64,000 nt of DNA from Pseudohalioglobus sediminis (GTDB lineage Bacteria; Pseudomonadota; Gammaproteobacteria; Pseudomonadales; Halieaceae), in the NCBI RefSeq assembly GCF_008370495.1, contig NZ_VTUX01000011.1, positions 108,635-172,634 of the forward strand. Reading direction: 5' to 3'. The notes beneath the pieces were generated by a model. It did not search any database, had not been told where the DNA came from, and saw only the letters and a list, made by a program, of their open reading frames with translations. A program made the translations under genes and the position numbers. Shown in pieces: positions 1 to 9,341 of this stretch. Positions within the stretch are counted from its first letter, which is position 1, and each line of letters starts with the position of its first letter.

Positions 1-1
1 G

Positions 2-949
2 ACTGCCACTGAAATCCACGAGATAGGGCTGCAGGAAGTGGCCCGCATTCACGACGAGATGCGCGCCATTCGAGACCAGGTGGGTTTCAAGGGCGATCTC
101 AAGTCGTTCATGGATTTCATGCGCAGGGATGAGCAATTCTACTACCCGAGCACCGACGAGGGACGCGAGCTGTATCTGCAGCGCGTCAACGCGGTGCTGG
201 CGGATATGGACTCACGCCTTGACGAACTATTCCTGGTGCGCCCGCAGGCGGAGCTCATCGTGAAAGCGGTGGAACCTTTCCGCGAGCGTGCGGCTGGCAA
301 GGCGTTTTACCAGCGGCCTGCAGCTGACGGCTCGCGCCCGGGTACCTACTACGCCAATCTCTACGATATGAGCATGATGCCGACCTACCAATTGGAAGCG
401 CTTGCCTATCACGAGGGGCTACCGGGCCACCATATGCAGATTGCCATCAAGCAGGAACTCGAGGACCTGCCCAAGTTCCGACGTTACGGCGGTGTAACCG
501 CCTATTCCGAGGGCTGGGGACTTTACTCGGAACTGCTGCCGAAAGAGATTGGTTTGTACCAGGACCCCTATTCCGACTTCGGTCGTCTCGCCATGGAACT
601 CTGGCGTGCCGTTCGCCTGGTGGTGGATACGGGTATGCATGCCATGAAATGGACCCGGGAAGAAGCCATCGCCTATTATTTTGAGAACACCCCCAACGCC
701 AAGATCGATGCGGTGAAAATGGTGGAGCGTCACGCAGTCATGCCCGGACAGGCAACCGCTTACAAGATAGGCATGATCAAGATCCTCGAACTGCGAGAAA
801 GAGCCCGCAAAGCGCTGGCTGAAGACTTCGATATCCGCGAGTTCCATGACGTGGTGCTGAGGCAGGCTGCCGTGCCCATGGATGTACTGGAAGAGCAGGT
901 CGAGGCTTACATCGACGCCAAACAGCGGGCCACGGCAAAAGCCAAGTAG
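2..949 (+). CDS. DUF885 family protein, 3' portion
   Basis: The reading frame is open from base 2, and its first codons (TATEIHEIGLQEVARI) already look like conserved DUF885 sequence, so the true start lies left of the window and the GTG at 38 is internal. The visible 315 residues carry an HEGLPGHH zinc-peptidase-like motif at about 410-433 and a downstream YSEGWGLYSE motif, the usual metal-site pair of this family. DUF885 members are generally regarded as putative secreted or periplasmic metallopeptidases; the substrate is unknown. Any signal peptide would be in the missing part. The gene ends 18 bases before the convergent DUF808 gene. Family assignment is firm, function is not. Confidence 0.88.
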   Translation, partial: TATEIHEIGLQEVARIHDEMRAIRDQVGFKGDLKSFMDFMRRDEQFYYPSTDEGRELYLQRVNAVLADMDSRLDELFLVRPQAELIVKAVEPFRERAAGKAFYQRPAADGSRPGTYYANLYDMSMMPTYQLEALAYHEGLPGHHMQIAIKQELEDLPKFRRYGGVTAYSEGWGLYSELLPKEIGLYQDPYSDFGRLAMELWRAVRLVVDTGMHAMKWTREEAIAYYFENTPNAKIDAVKMVERHAVMPGQATAYKIGMIKILELRERARKALAEDFDIREFHDVVLRQAAVPMDVLEEQVEAYIDAKQRATAKAK

Positions 950-967
950 GTAAACCTGCGGGCCCGC

Positions 968-1885
968 TCAGGCCCGCAGCTTCCTGACCGCCTCGACCAC
1001 GGCCACAACTGCGGCGCCGGCTACCAGCCCCAACAGCATGCCCGCAAACGTTGGCGTGATTAGCGCGAGCCAGGGCGGCAGCATGTGTGCGAGGCTCTCT
1101 ACGGCGTCGCCCAGCACGTGCACGTTGTGCAGGAGTATGCCCCCACCGACCATGAACATGGCGATGGTGCCGATCACGCCCAGTGCTTTCATCAGCCAGG
1201 GCGCGAAACTGATCAGCCCCTGGCCCAGCCAGCGCAGGAAACGAGGCCAGGCACCCTCGCCTTCACGCGCATACAGGTGCATGCCGGCATCATCCAGCTT
1301 GACGATGCCAGCCACCAGACCGTAAACGCCCACGGTCATCACAATTGCAATACCCGAGAGCACGCCGACCTGGGTAATGAAATCAGCACCCGCAACCACG
1401 CCAAGCGTCAGCACGATGATTTCCGCCGAGAGGATGAAGTCGGTGCGTATCGCGCCCTTGATCTTGCCGCGCTCGTACTCGACGAGGTCCACTTCCTCAT
1501 GCGACAGCGCTTCAATCCGCCGGGCTCGTTCGGTGTCCTCTTCACGGCCATGCAGGAACTTGTGCAGCAGTTTTTCGCTGCCCTCAAAACACAGGTACAG
1601 GCCACCAGCAAGCAGTGCCGGCGTGATCAACCAGGGCGCAAACGCCGATGCCAGCAGCGCCAGTGGCACCAGGATCAGCTTGTTCAAAAAAGACCCCTTG
1701 GCGACCGCCCACACGACCGGCAGCTCGCGTTCCGCGCGCACCCCGGTAACCTTTTCCGCATTTACCGCCAGGTCATCACCCAGTACGCCCGCCGTTTTCT
1801 TGGCGGCGACCTTGGTCATCACCGACACATCGTCGAGCACGGCAGCAATATCATCGAGCAGTAGCAGCAGGCTGGAACCGGCCAT
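968..1885 (-). CDS. DUF808 (YedI-like) inner membrane protein
   Basis: A 305-residue multi-pass membrane protein. The N-terminus MAGSSLLLLLDDIAAVLDDV and the following VMTKVAAKKTAGVLGDDLAVN are the signature start of the DUF808/YedI family. Several long hydrophobic segments (near residues 70-100, 150-200, 225-255 and 270-300) indicate a polytopic inner-membrane protein. I chose the ATG at 1885 over a start further out because GGGGGAAA lies just upstream at good distance and family members begin with this MAGSS sequence. The biochemical role of the family is unknown. It converges on the DUF885 gene and diverges from yegQ with about 125 bases between them. Confidence 0.85.
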   Translation of the reverse strand: MAGSSLLLLLDDIAAVLDDVSVMTKVAAKKTAGVLGDDLAVNAEKVTGVRAERELPVVWAVAKGSFLNKLILVPLALLASAFAPWLITPALLAGGLYLCFEGSEKLLHKFLHGREEDTERARRIEALSHEEVDLVEYERGKIKGAIRTDFILSAEIIVLTLGVVAGADFITQVGVLSGIAIVMTVGVYGLVAGIVKLDDAGMHLYAREGEGAWPRFLRWLGQGLISFAPWLMKALGVIGTIAMFMVGGGILLHNVHVLGDAVESLAHMLPPWLALITPTFAGMLLGLVAGAAVVAVVEAVRKLRA

Positions 1886-2010
1886 AGTCTTTCCCCCAGA
1901 ATAATCCATTGCAGTGTGCCGTGAACGAGAGCAAAACACTAGTTGAGCGAGTGCCCGTTGGGTACAATGCGCGGCTGTTTTTTGACCACCGGCAGAGTCC
2001 CTGATCCACC

Positions 2011-3363
2011 ATGAACCAGCTCACTTCCCCGGAACTGCTATCCCCGGCAGGCACCCTGAAATCCATGCGCTATGCCTTTGCCTATGGCGCCGACGCCGTC
2101 TATGCGGGCCAGCCGCGCTACAGCCTCAGGGTTCGCAATAATGAATTCAACAAACTGGAAAACCTGGCTGCCGCGGTAGAGGAGGCACACCGGCTTGGCA
2201 AGCAGTTCTACCTGGCATCAAATATCTCGCCTCACAACGACAAGGTGCGCTCCTATATCCGCGACCTGGAACCCGTCATTGGCATGGGCCCGGATGCCCT
2301 GATCATGTCCGACCCGGGCCTGATCATGCTGGTAAAAGAGCGCTGGCCCGAGCAGGAGGTGCACCTGTCGGTGCAGGCCAATGCGGTCAACTGGGCAACG
2401 GTCAAGTTCTGGCAGCGCCAGGGTATCAGCCGGGTCATTCTCTCGCGCGAACTGTCACTGGATGAAATTGAGGAAATCCGGCAGCAGTGCCCGGACATGG
2501 AACTGGAAGTTTTCGTGCACGGGGCACTCTGTATCGCCTACTCCGGGCGTTGCCTGCTGTCCGGATACATGACGCATCGCGACTCCAACCAGGGCGCCTG
2601 CACCAACTCCTGCCGCTGGGAATATAACGCACACCCGGCACAGCAGACGGAAACCGGCGACATCATTGCGGTAGACGCCATGGCCGACGGGAACGCCGCG
2701 ACATCTCATCATCCGGCCGCAAGCCAGCCGGTGCTGCTGCAGGAGCAGAATCGACCCGGTGAATACATGCCTGCCTATGAAGACGAACACGGCACCTACA
2801 TCATGAATTCCAAGGACCTGCGCGCCGTACAGCACGTGGAAAGACTGGTCAGAATGGGCATCCATTCACTGAAGATCGAGGGCCGCACCAAGAGTCACTA
2901 CTATGTGGCACGCACTGCCCAGGTCTACCGGCACGCGATCGACAACGCGGTGGCTGGCAAACCCTTTGATATGTCACTCATGGCAGAACTTGACCACCTG
3001 GCCAACCGCGGCTATACCGAGGGCTTCTATCGCCGGCATGTACCGAGTGAATACCAGAACTACGATATCGGACACTCCGGCAACCCCAATCAGCAGTTTG
3101 TTGGCGAGGCGATGGCGTGCAGCGGCGACAGGCTCACGGTAGATGTGAAGAACCGCTTTGCCGTGGGCGACACGCTGGAACTGATCACCCCCGCCGGCAA
3201 CCACAGTTTCCAGCTAAGCCATATTGAAGACCGCCGTGGCCAGGCCATGGAGGTCGCACCCGGTTCAGGCCACGTGGTGTCCATCCCGCTGCCCGCCGGC
3301 ATTCACGTGGGCGAAGATGGTGGCCACGTGTTGCTGATGCGTTACTCAGTCACCCCGGGTTGA
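2011..3363 (+). CDS. trhP: U32 peptidase-family tRNA hydroxylation protein YegQ/TrhP
   Basis: The 450-residue product starts with MNQLTSPELLSPAGTLKSMR and contains the U32 signature EVFVHGALCIAYSGRC at residues 166-181. Cys174, Cys181, Cys197 and Cys201 are candidate iron-sulfur ligands. Length matches E. coli YegQ (about 450), which together with prephenate forms 5-hydroxyuridine at tRNA position 34; despite the family name it is not thought to be a protease. Residues about 212-250 form a variable, low-complexity insert just after the cysteine cluster. The 3' end overlaps the convergent polyphosphate kinase gene by 18 bases. Assignment to the YegQ branch rather than another U32 paralogue rests on length and full-length similarity as I recall it. 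Confidence 0.88.
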   Translation: MNQLTSPELLSPAGTLKSMRYAFAYGADAVYAGQPRYSLRVRNNEFNKLENLAAAVEEAHRLGKQFYLASNISPHNDKVRSYIRDLEPVIGMGPDALIMSDPGLIMLVKERWPEQEVHLSVQANAVNWATVKFWQRQGISRVILSRELSLDEIEEIRQQCPDMELEVFVHGALCIAYSGRCLLSGYMTHRDSNQGACTNSCRWEYNAHPAQQTETGDIIAVDAMADGNAATSHHPAASQPVLLQEQNRPGEYMPAYEDEHGTYIMNSKDLRAVQHVERLVRMGIHSLKIEGRTKSHYYVARTAQVYRHAIDNAVAGKPFDMSLMAELDHLANRGYTEGFYRRHVPSEYQNYDIGHSGNPNQQFVGEAMACSGDRLTVDVKNRFAVGDTLELITPAGNHSFQLSHIEDRRGQAMEVAPGSGHVVSIPLPAGIHVGEDGGHVLLMRYSVTPG

Positions 3364-5511
3364 TTTCAGCAGGGGCTGCTTGCGTCGCCGCTTTGCCGGG
3401 ACATTCATTCTCGATTTAGGATAGCGCGGCAGCTTACCCGTACTCAGGTAGCGATAGATGCTCTCCTGGGAACGAATTTTCGCCGATCCTTTCTTGGCCG
3501 GCACGTACTCGTTGTCCTGGTCCTGATCCAGCACGCGGGCTTTAACATTGTCGTGCCACTGCTGATCCAGCACATTCTGGATTATCTCCTGCGCATCCTT
3601 GTCAAAAACAGGCACCAGCACTTCTACCCTGAAATCCAGGTTGCGGGTCATCAGGTCAGCCGAGCCTATCAGGTAACGGGGATTCCCACGGTTGTAGAAC
3701 ACGTAGGCACGCGGATGCTCCAGGAATCGGTCGACAATGCTGATCGCCTGGATGTTTTCGGACAGCCCTTTCACGCCGGGAAGCAGCGAGCACATGCCGC
3801 GGACGATGAGATGCACCTGCACGCCCGCGTCGCTGGCCTCGTAGAGTTTCTTCACCATGCTGCGATCAACGAGATTATTACACTTGAGCGTCATTTCAGC
3901 GCGGTAACCCGCCTTGGCATTGGCAATTTCCTGTTCAATCAACTCCATCAGTCCAGACCGGCTACTGTGCGGCGAAACCAGCAATACGCGATAGTCCGGC
4001 CGGCGATAGGTGTACTGGAGGAAATCGAACACACTGAACACGTCTTTACCCACGTTCTGGTCGTGGGTCATCAATGTGAAATCGGTGTAAACCCGGGCGG
4101 TTTTTTCGTTGAAATTCCCGGTCCCTATGTGACTGTAAAAGCGTCGTGAGGAGCCCTCCATGCGCTCGATCAGGATCAGCTTGGAGTGCACCTTGAGGCC
4201 GGGAATACCGAAAATAACGTCGATCCCGTTCTCCGTCAGTCGCTGCGCCCAGTTAATGTTTGCCTGCTCATCAAAGCGGGCCGCCAGTTCGACCACCGCC
4301 AGCACGCGCTTGCCGTTGTCCACTGCATTCACCAGCGCATCGATGACGCGGGAATTCTTTGCCACGCGGTAAAGGCATATCTTTATGTCCGTAACGTTCG
4401 GGTCCAGCGCCGCGCTTTTCAACAAATCAATGACGTAGTCGAAGGGATGGTAGGGGTAGTAGAGAAATACATCCTTCTCGCGGATCACATCGAAAATACT
4501 GCCGGGTTCGTCCAGGCGCGGCAGGCGAATCGGCGGCAGTGGCTTGAATTCGAAGTACTTGGGGCCCACGTTTGGAAAGCCCATGAAATCCTTGGAATTG
4601 TGATAGCGACCGCCCGCGATCAGACTATCGTACTTGCCGAAACCAAAACGGGCCTTCAGGTACTCCAGCAGGCGATCCGGCATGTTGTTGTCGTAAACCA
4701 TGCGCACTGCATCGGCCTTGCGACGCTGCTTCAGGCTTTTGGCCATTTTATCGATGAGGCTCTGGGTGATGCCGGTATCTATTTCCAGCTCTGCGTCTCG
4801 CGAAAACTTGAAGCAATACGCGTTGGCTTCTTCGACCGCGATAACTCCGCGAAACATCTGCGGCAGGCAGAAACGGATAATATTATCCAGCACGATAAAA
4901 ACCTTACCGCCCTTGCCCTTGCGCCTGGGTATCTCCACAAATCGGTCCAGCCGGTCTGTAGGCACCTCCACCACCGCGTAGTCATAGTTGTCCCCGGAGC
5001 GGATATCCACGCCCAAATACAGCGATTCATCATTAAGGGTCGGGATCTCCCGATCCTCGCGCAACAGGATGGGATCAAGCTCGGGCAGCACCTTGGTGGT
5101 GAAGTACCGCTGCACGAACTCCGCCTGCCCCTCATCAAGCTGACGCTCATTGACCAGGTAGATCTTGCGCTGGGCCAGCTGTTTCATAATCTGCGCGTAG
5201 ATGCGGTCGAATTCCTTCTGCAGTTCGACCACGCCTTCCAGTATCGCCGCCAACAGATCCTTGAAATGTTGTCGATTACTGCCACCGGATACAGAGATCA
5301 GTCGCCGCACCTCCGCCACCCGTACACGGAAGAATTCATCCGAGTTGTTGGAGAATATTCCCAGGTAGCGCAAGCGCTCGATTACAGGTACTGATTCGTC
5401 TGCCGCCTCCTGCAATACACGGGCGTTAAATGACAGCCAGCTAAGCTCGCGCGGATAGAACAATTCATGCTCGCGCAGGTCAGCCACGCGCGTTTTGATT
5501 GGGTTAGCCAT
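3346..5511 (-). CDS. ppk1: polyphosphate kinase 1
   Basis: A 721-residue polyphosphate kinase, which reversibly transfers the gamma-phosphate of ATP to polyphosphate. The N-domain opens with FYPRELSWLSFNARVLQEA and SNNSDEFFRVRVAEV, both typical of Ppk1. The catalytic region has the KVHSKLILIER histidine motif followed by GTGNFNEKTARVYTDF, and the C-domain has GSADLMTRNLDFRVEVLVPV. The length is normal for the family. A GTG directly precedes the ATG; the ATG at 5511 sits better behind the AAGG. The 3' end overlaps yegQ tail to tail, so no separate terminator exists between the two convergent genes. Confidence 0.96.
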   Translation of the reverse strand: MANPIKTRVADLREHELFYPRELSWLSFNARVLQEAADESVPVIERLRYLGIFSNNSDEFFRVRVAEVRRLISVSGGSNRQHFKDLLAAILEGVVELQKEFDRIYAQIMKQLAQRKIYLVNERQLDEGQAEFVQRYFTTKVLPELDPILLREDREIPTLNDESLYLGVDIRSGDNYDYAVVEVPTDRLDRFVEIPRRKGKGGKVFIVLDNIIRFCLPQMFRGVIAVEEANAYCFKFSRDAELEIDTGITQSLIDKMAKSLKQRRKADAVRMVYDNNMPDRLLEYLKARFGFGKYDSLIAGGRYHNSKDFMGFPNVGPKYFEFKPLPPIRLPRLDEPGSIFDVIREKDVFLYYPYHPFDYVIDLLKSAALDPNVTDIKICLYRVAKNSRVIDALVNAVDNGKRVLAVVELAARFDEQANINWAQRLTENGIDVIFGIPGLKVHSKLILIERMEGSSRRFYSHIGTGNFNEKTARVYTDFTLMTHDQNVGKDVFSVFDFLQYTYRRPDYRVLLVSPHSSRSGLMELIEQEIANAKAGYRAEMTLKCNNLVDRSMVKKLYEASDAGVQVHLIVRGMCSLLPGVKGLSENIQAISIVDRFLEHPRAYVFYNRGNPRYLIGSADLMTRNLDFRVEVLVPVFDKDAQEIIQNVLDQQWHDNVKARVLDQDQDNEYVPAKKGSAKIRSQESIYRYLSTGKLPRYPKSRMNVPAKRRRKQPLLKSTRGD

Positions 5512-5955
5512 CACCAGCCTTATGGGTTTCAGTGGGCTCTTAATCTATTACATCAACGGCTGAAAAAACACCTGCGTCGAATGACATCTCCATGATTGCT
5601 GATCGGGGTCAAGGTGAGCGACGCGAAAGGCACGTGCGGTGCATGCGCTGCTCCGGTCCCCATTGGTTCCAGGGGCGTTTACACGGCAATTGGTTTTATT
5701 CCCAGCCACCTCCCCTTCGGCGTGCCCGGTAGAACGGGGCAGGCTCTCCATGGCTGCCGCGGACATACCGTACATCCTGTACATAAAAAAAGCCCGGCGC
5801 GAAGGCCGGGCAAAGTAGGGATTACAACCTACAGGGGACTGGTTTGCAGCGACGCATGGAAAGGCGTCAGCCGCGGAATAAAAAGAGCCCGGTTATTCCC
5901 GATACCGCTGGGCCAGGCTAAGGTAGGGATTCGCTACCCTGGGGGCCGGAACTAC
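5512..5955. other. non-coding stretch between ppk1 and the 133-residue gene
   Basis: About 440 bases. It should contain the ppk1 promoter on the minus strand, but no convincing -35/-10 pair stands out. It holds one strong minus-strand terminator (listed separately) and a weak hairpin near 5919-5940. Open frames crossing it run through the terminator or antisense to the neighbouring gene and do not look like proteins. Confidence 0.5.
5785..5811 (-). terminator. intrinsic terminator
   Basis: On the minus strand GCCCGGC and GCCGGGC form a perfect 7-bp GC-rich stem with a 6-base loop, followed by a run of seven T. It lies about 145 bases downstream of the 5956-6357 gene and would insulate it from ppk1. 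Confidence 0.85.
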
Positions 5956-6357
5956 TCAGGCCGCCTCTTGCATTGCCTGCGGATACCGCTCGGCAAATGC
6001 CTCAAAACTGTAGTCTTCCATCTGCAATTCCTTGAGTACCGCAGCCACTTCATCACCACTGCGCGTTTGCAGTCGCCGGTGTATGGTCGCCAGCAGGCCC
6101 TGCTTTCTGACCATCTGCCAGGTACCCGTTGCCCGTGTGCGCTTGCCTTTGTTGTGGCTCAGGGCTTCTTCGTAGGCGTAAATCACGCGCAGGGCATCGA
6201 GTTCCTGCGCTGTATCCGCGCCGTGCTGTTCTGCCCGGAGATCCACGGCCCGTCGGTACGCTTGCACCGCCAGTTCCGGGTGACCGCGACGCTCGGCGTT
6301 CCTGGCGAACACGTAACACAGTTCCGGTTCGCGAATACGTTCGACTAGTTCATGCAT
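5956..6357 (-). CDS. hypothetical protein, short helical repeat-like
   Basis: A soluble, charged 133-residue protein that I do not recognise. The start at the ATG 6357 is supported by GGGAG eight bases upstream; a GTG further out at 6378 lies beyond that site. Residues about 8-50 (PELCYVFARNAERRGHPELAVQAYRRAVDLRAEQ) resemble a pair of TPR-like helices, and the C-terminus reads EVAAVLKELQMEDYSFEAFAERYPQAMQEAA. There is no signal peptide or membrane segment. It is a single-gene unit: a terminator lies downstream at 5785 and another separates it from the upstream universal stress gene. A small protein-interaction module is a guess only. Confidence 0.65.
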   Translation of the reverse strand: MHELVERIREPELCYVFARNAERRGHPELAVQAYRRAVDLRAEQHGADTAQELDALRVIYAYEEALSHNKGKRTRATGTWQMVRKQGLLATIHRRLQTRSGDEVAAVLKELQMEDYSFEAFAERYPQAMQEAA

Positions 6358-6738
6358 CTTGAAGCTCCCTTTGCTCACGCCGGCAGGCGTTGTGTTTCGG
6401 TATGGGTGTATATTAGAAAATGCAGCGAGTTGACCACATGGCCACTCGCGCCAGACGCATGACCGGGAGCGACAGATCGCGAGGCTTTTCTAGAAAGAAC
6501 ATTAAGAAGTAAAGCGAAACACCTGAAGAGGAACAGCTTTGACGGCATAAAAAAGCCCGCCGTACAAAGAGTATGGCGGGCTAACAGCCGTATGTTTCGG
6601 GGCAGAAACATCGGCCAGGGGACGTGTAGCACGCGCAGGGAGCGACGTGCTTACAAAAACATAGTCCCACTTGGCCAAATAGCAAATTTTTAACGTAAAT
6701 ATTTCACCCCCGGGCGGGGCAAAAAGTGCTGCGCTTGC
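6358..6738. other. non-coding stretch downstream of the usp gene
   Basis: About 380 bases. It contains a minus-strand terminator at 6549-6582 and, next to it, a 7-bp inverted repeat (ATGTTTC at 6592 with GAAACAT ending at 6611). The rest should hold the promoter of the 133-residue gene; no clear consensus is visible. Confidence 0.45.
6549..6582 (-). terminator. intrinsic terminator after the usp gene
   Basis: Minus-strand stem AGCCCGCCATAC pairs with the GTACGGCGGGCT arm (one G-T-type imperfection) around a short loop, followed by six T. It lies about 160 bases past the stop of the universal stress gene. Confidence 0.82.
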
Positions 6739-7608
6739 TCAGGGTTTCAGCGCGAGGACGTCCGTTTTAAGGTGCTCCAGCACCTTTTCAGCAGTGTTGC
6801 CGATCAGCCTGGCCTTTACACCCTTGCGCCCTACTGTGCCCATCACCACAATCTGCGCACGCTTTGCCGCCGCCCGGCTGGCGATGACCTTTTCCACGGG
6901 ACCGCGCTTGACGTGGAACGCCTTCTCCGGAATGCCGAGTCGCTGGGATAGCTCGCTGATATGGCCAGCCATATCCTGTTTGGCTTGTTTCACGTAGGAA
7001 ATCGGGTCTACCAGGTCCAGTTCGTGCAGCAACACAGGCACTTCAACCGCGCAGATAATCTCCAGCTCCTCGCCCATACCTTCCGCCAGTGCCTTGGCCT
7101 CTGTCAGCACGCGCATATTCAGCTTTTTCTTTTGTGACACATTTGTACCCAGGTCGACCGCAGCCATCACCGGAGCGGTTCGGCGCCACTTGTTCTCCGC
7201 CAGGATCAACAGCGGCGCGGGACACTCGCGCAGCAACAGCCAGTCAGAGGAAGCATGGGCGAAACTTTCAGTGCGGTGACCGGTCTTGACCACCATCTGG
7301 TACTCATGCCGGCCGCACAGCTTGTTCACCCGCGCGACGAAATCTTTTTCCCAGTAAACATGCACCTTGACGCGCTGGCCCGAGCTGTAGTGCTTGTCGA
7401 CCTGCGACTGCACAGCATTTTCGCGCTCATCGAGCAGGCGCTTCTTGATCGCATCCCGGCCGGCAGCATCTTTCGCCACCTTGCCGAGGGGAGCGTAAAC
7501 AATGGCGATGACATCCGTATCCAGACCCAGTTTGTCGGCAATTTCCAGGCCCCGGGGAACGGCGATTTTTTCACCCTCCAGATCGGCGATGATCAGAAGC
7601 TTACCCAT
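6739..7608 (-). CDS. tandem universal stress protein (UspA family)
   Basis: A 289-residue cytoplasmic protein with two UspA domains. The first half begins MGKLLIIADLEGEKIAVPRGLEIADKLG. The second half starts near APVMAAVDLGTNVSQKKKLNMRVL and ends with VVMGTVGRKGVKARLIGNTAEKVLEHLKTDVLALKP, where GTVGRKG-(9)-GNTAEKVL corresponds to the ATP-binding G-2X-G-9X-G-(S/T) motif. The first domain has a degenerate version. The ATG at 7608 is preferred to an upstream TTG because GGGAC lies upstream and the beta-strand start fits the fold. Double-domain Usp proteins of this kind occur in proteobacteria under stress or stationary-phase control; no specific ligand can be deduced. Confidence 0.9.
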   Translation of the reverse strand: MGKLLIIADLEGEKIAVPRGLEIADKLGLDTDVIAIVYAPLGKVAKDAAGRDAIKKRLLDERENAVQSQVDKHYSSGQRVKVHVYWEKDFVARVNKLCGRHEYQMVVKTGHRTESFAHASSDWLLLRECPAPLLILAENKWRRTAPVMAAVDLGTNVSQKKKLNMRVLTEAKALAEGMGEELEIICAVEVPVLLHELDLVDPISYVKQAKQDMAGHISELSQRLGIPEKAFHVKRGPVEKVIASRAAAKRAQIVVMGTVGRKGVKARLIGNTAEKVLEHLKTDVLALKP

Positions 7609-7639
7609 GCATTGTGTCCCATACTGAATCAATGCAGGG

Positions 7640-7645
7640 ATTATA
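7640..7645 (-). promoter_or_regulatory. -10-like element upstream of usp
   Basis: A perfect TATAAT reads on the minus strand 32-37 bases before the usp ATG. No good -35 hexamer sits 17 bases further up, so the element is tentative. Confidence 0.35.
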
Positions 7646-7811
7646 GGGTCTTGTCGGGGGGAAGGAAGTGAAGCAGATCAATTAGCGGGAAAAAACTGCC
7701 CGCCGCAGACAGCGGCGGCAATGTCCGCGCCACGGGGCGCGCTTCCCGGCCCAGCCATTTCGCCGCGCCGGAAGGGGGTTTTAGCGGCGGGCGCCCGGGG
7801 CTGACCCCGGA

Positions 7812-8069
7812 TCAGGCATCAAATGCGGCTCGCGCATACCAGCGACTACCCGCCCGCTCCACGCGCCCCTCGCGCTGCAGTCGACACAGCGCCCGCTCCA
7901 CGGCGCCATCATGGTAGATGTTCGCGCCCGCGGGCACCCATTCAGACAGGAGGCCGGACAGATCCTCCACCGTGGCGCCACTGCGATAGCTACCACTGAC
8001 GGCCAGGTAAACCATCGATTCCATCATGCGCACGACCTTGTCGGCTATTGCGATAACAGGCTTGTTCAT
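7812..8069 (-). CDS. small hypothetical protein, winged-helix-like
   Basis: An 85-residue protein starting at the ATG 8069 behind a near-perfect AAAGGAGG at ideal distance, which makes it very likely to be translated. Residues 1-25 form a hydrophobic helix (PVIAIADKVVRMMESMVYLAV). The rest, with TVEDLSGLLSEWVPAG and HDGAVERALCRLQREGRVERAGSRWYARA, looks like a small winged helix with a wing hairpin at the end. I do not recognise a named family. It lies alone between the usp gene and an AraC-type regulator, both on the same strand but more than 90 bases away. A DNA-binding or accessory role is inference. Confidence 0.7.
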   Translation of the reverse strand: MNKPVIAIADKVVRMMESMVYLAVSGSYRSGATVEDLSGLLSEWVPAGANIYHDGAVERALCRLQREGRVERAGSRWYARAAFDA

Positions 8070-8168
8070 GGCGTGTCCTCCTTTGATCAACGAGGACCAG
8101 CATATCCGCAGACGCGAGAATCACCGATTGCCGATGGCGCCATCATCATGGCCCGGGGCGCCAGTTAC

Positions 8169-9194
8169 TCAGCGCGCCTGCGCCGTCTCACGAAACTCAG
8201 CTGGGGCAATACCTGTCCAGCGCTTGAATGCACGGGAGAACGTGCTGGGTTCAGAGAAACCAAGCAGATAGGCGGTTTCCACTACGGAACGATTGGGATG
8301 CTGCAGGTACTTCTGCGCCAGTTGCAGGCGTGTCTCCTGCAGCAGGTCCATGAAACTGGTGCCCTCCTCCTTGAGTTTTCGCTGCAGGGTACGATTGCTG
8401 ACATGCAGTGATTCGGCAATCTGCTGCTGACTGGGCGGGCCGTCCGGCAGGTGCTCAACGATTTTGTCTACGACATCCCGGGCCGTTGACTGGTCGAGAT
8501 AGCTATCGAGGTAGGCCTGCGTTTGCTCGTCATTGGCCCGGGCCAGTTCGGGGTCACCGGTTACCAGGGGCTCGAGAATATCCGCCCGGTACCAGTACAG
8601 CCGGGTATGTTCGCAATCGAAATCCACCCGTGCACTCAACACTGACTCCCAGCGCGCCGGTTGTTGCGGACGCGGTCGTTCCATTTCCACCCTCACTGGC
8701 GCAATGAAATCGCCAAGCGCGAGGCTGCACATGCGCGCGACCATACCCACGGCGTAGTCCCGGCTGGCAAACTGGAAATTCTCCATACCGGGCAGTCGCC
8801 CGAAGTCAACGATTACAGCGTCGTCTTCCTGCAACAGGCTAAGGTCAGAAGCGCTGCTCACCAGCTTGTCGAAACGAACCAGCCGGCGCAGGCCGTCGTA
8901 GACCGTATCGCTCGCCAACCACGCCAGACCCAGACCATGCAGAACCTGGGGCCGAATCTGCTGCGCCGCCAACAGCCCGAAGGCCTCCTCGCCCGAGGCT
9001 TCGACACAGCTTTCCATAAGCTGATTGAACTGAACCTGGGGTATGCGCCAGTCGGGATTGGCCACTTTGGCAGTATCGATGCCAAGGCCGTCCGCCAGTT
9101 CCAGCGGGTCCACACCGCACAGGCGCAGTGCCTGGGCCACCGGCAGCAAGAAGGTGCCAAGCACAGAATGTTGAAGACGGCTGTTATCGATCAT
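8169..9194 (-). CDS. AraC-family transcriptional regulator
   Basis: A 341-residue regulator. Residues about 15-200 match the ligand-binding N-terminal domain seen in OruR/ArgR-like AraC proteins (LRLCGVDPLELADGLGID, then FGLLAAQQIRPQVLHGLGLAWLASDT). The C-terminal 100 residues are a double helix-turn-helix: SQQQIAESLHVSNRTLQRKLKEEG, then NRSVVETAYLLGFSEPSTFSRAFKRWTGIAPAEFR. The second HTH is the textbook AraC signature. The ligand and targets are unknown. No divergent gene is adjacent and the two flanking genes are on the same strand, so context does not suggest a target. Confidence 0.9.
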   Translation of the reverse strand: MIDNSRLQHSVLGTFLLPVAQALRLCGVDPLELADGLGIDTAKVANPDWRIPQVQFNQLMESCVEASGEEAFGLLAAQQIRPQVLHGLGLAWLASDTVYDGLRRLVRFDKLVSSASDLSLLQEDDAVIVDFGRLPGMENFQFASRDYAVGMVARMCSLALGDFIAPVRVEMERPRPQQPARWESVLSARVDFDCEHTRLYWYRADILEPLVTGDPELARANDEQTQAYLDSYLDQSTARDVVDKIVEHLPDGPPSQQQIAESLHVSNRTLQRKLKEEGTSFMDLLQETRLQLAQKYLQHPNRSVVETAYLLGFSEPSTFSRAFKRWTGIAPAEFRETAQAR

Positions 9195-9341
9195 GGCTGC
9201 TCCCTGAAGCCCGCCTGCAATATAGCATCACCGGCAGAGGAGGCAGAAGGCAAGATCGTCAGCTGCAGGGTTCGGCAGCGGCAGCCGCCGACTGCGCGCG
9301 GCTGACGCGCAGTCGCTGGCGTGCCCGGAAAGGGGGCGCGC

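Noticed and set aside
4186..5394. 402-codon plus-strand open frame inside ppk1
   Set aside because: Antisense to a complete polyphosphate kinase; no protein-like pattern.
5548..5784. 78-codon minus-strand frame after the terminator at 5785
   Set aside because: No ribosome site, no motif, and it begins right behind a strong terminator.
5596..6348. 250-codon plus-strand frame between ppk1 and the 133-residue gene
   Set aside because: Runs through a minus-strand terminator and antisense to a gene with a good ribosome site.
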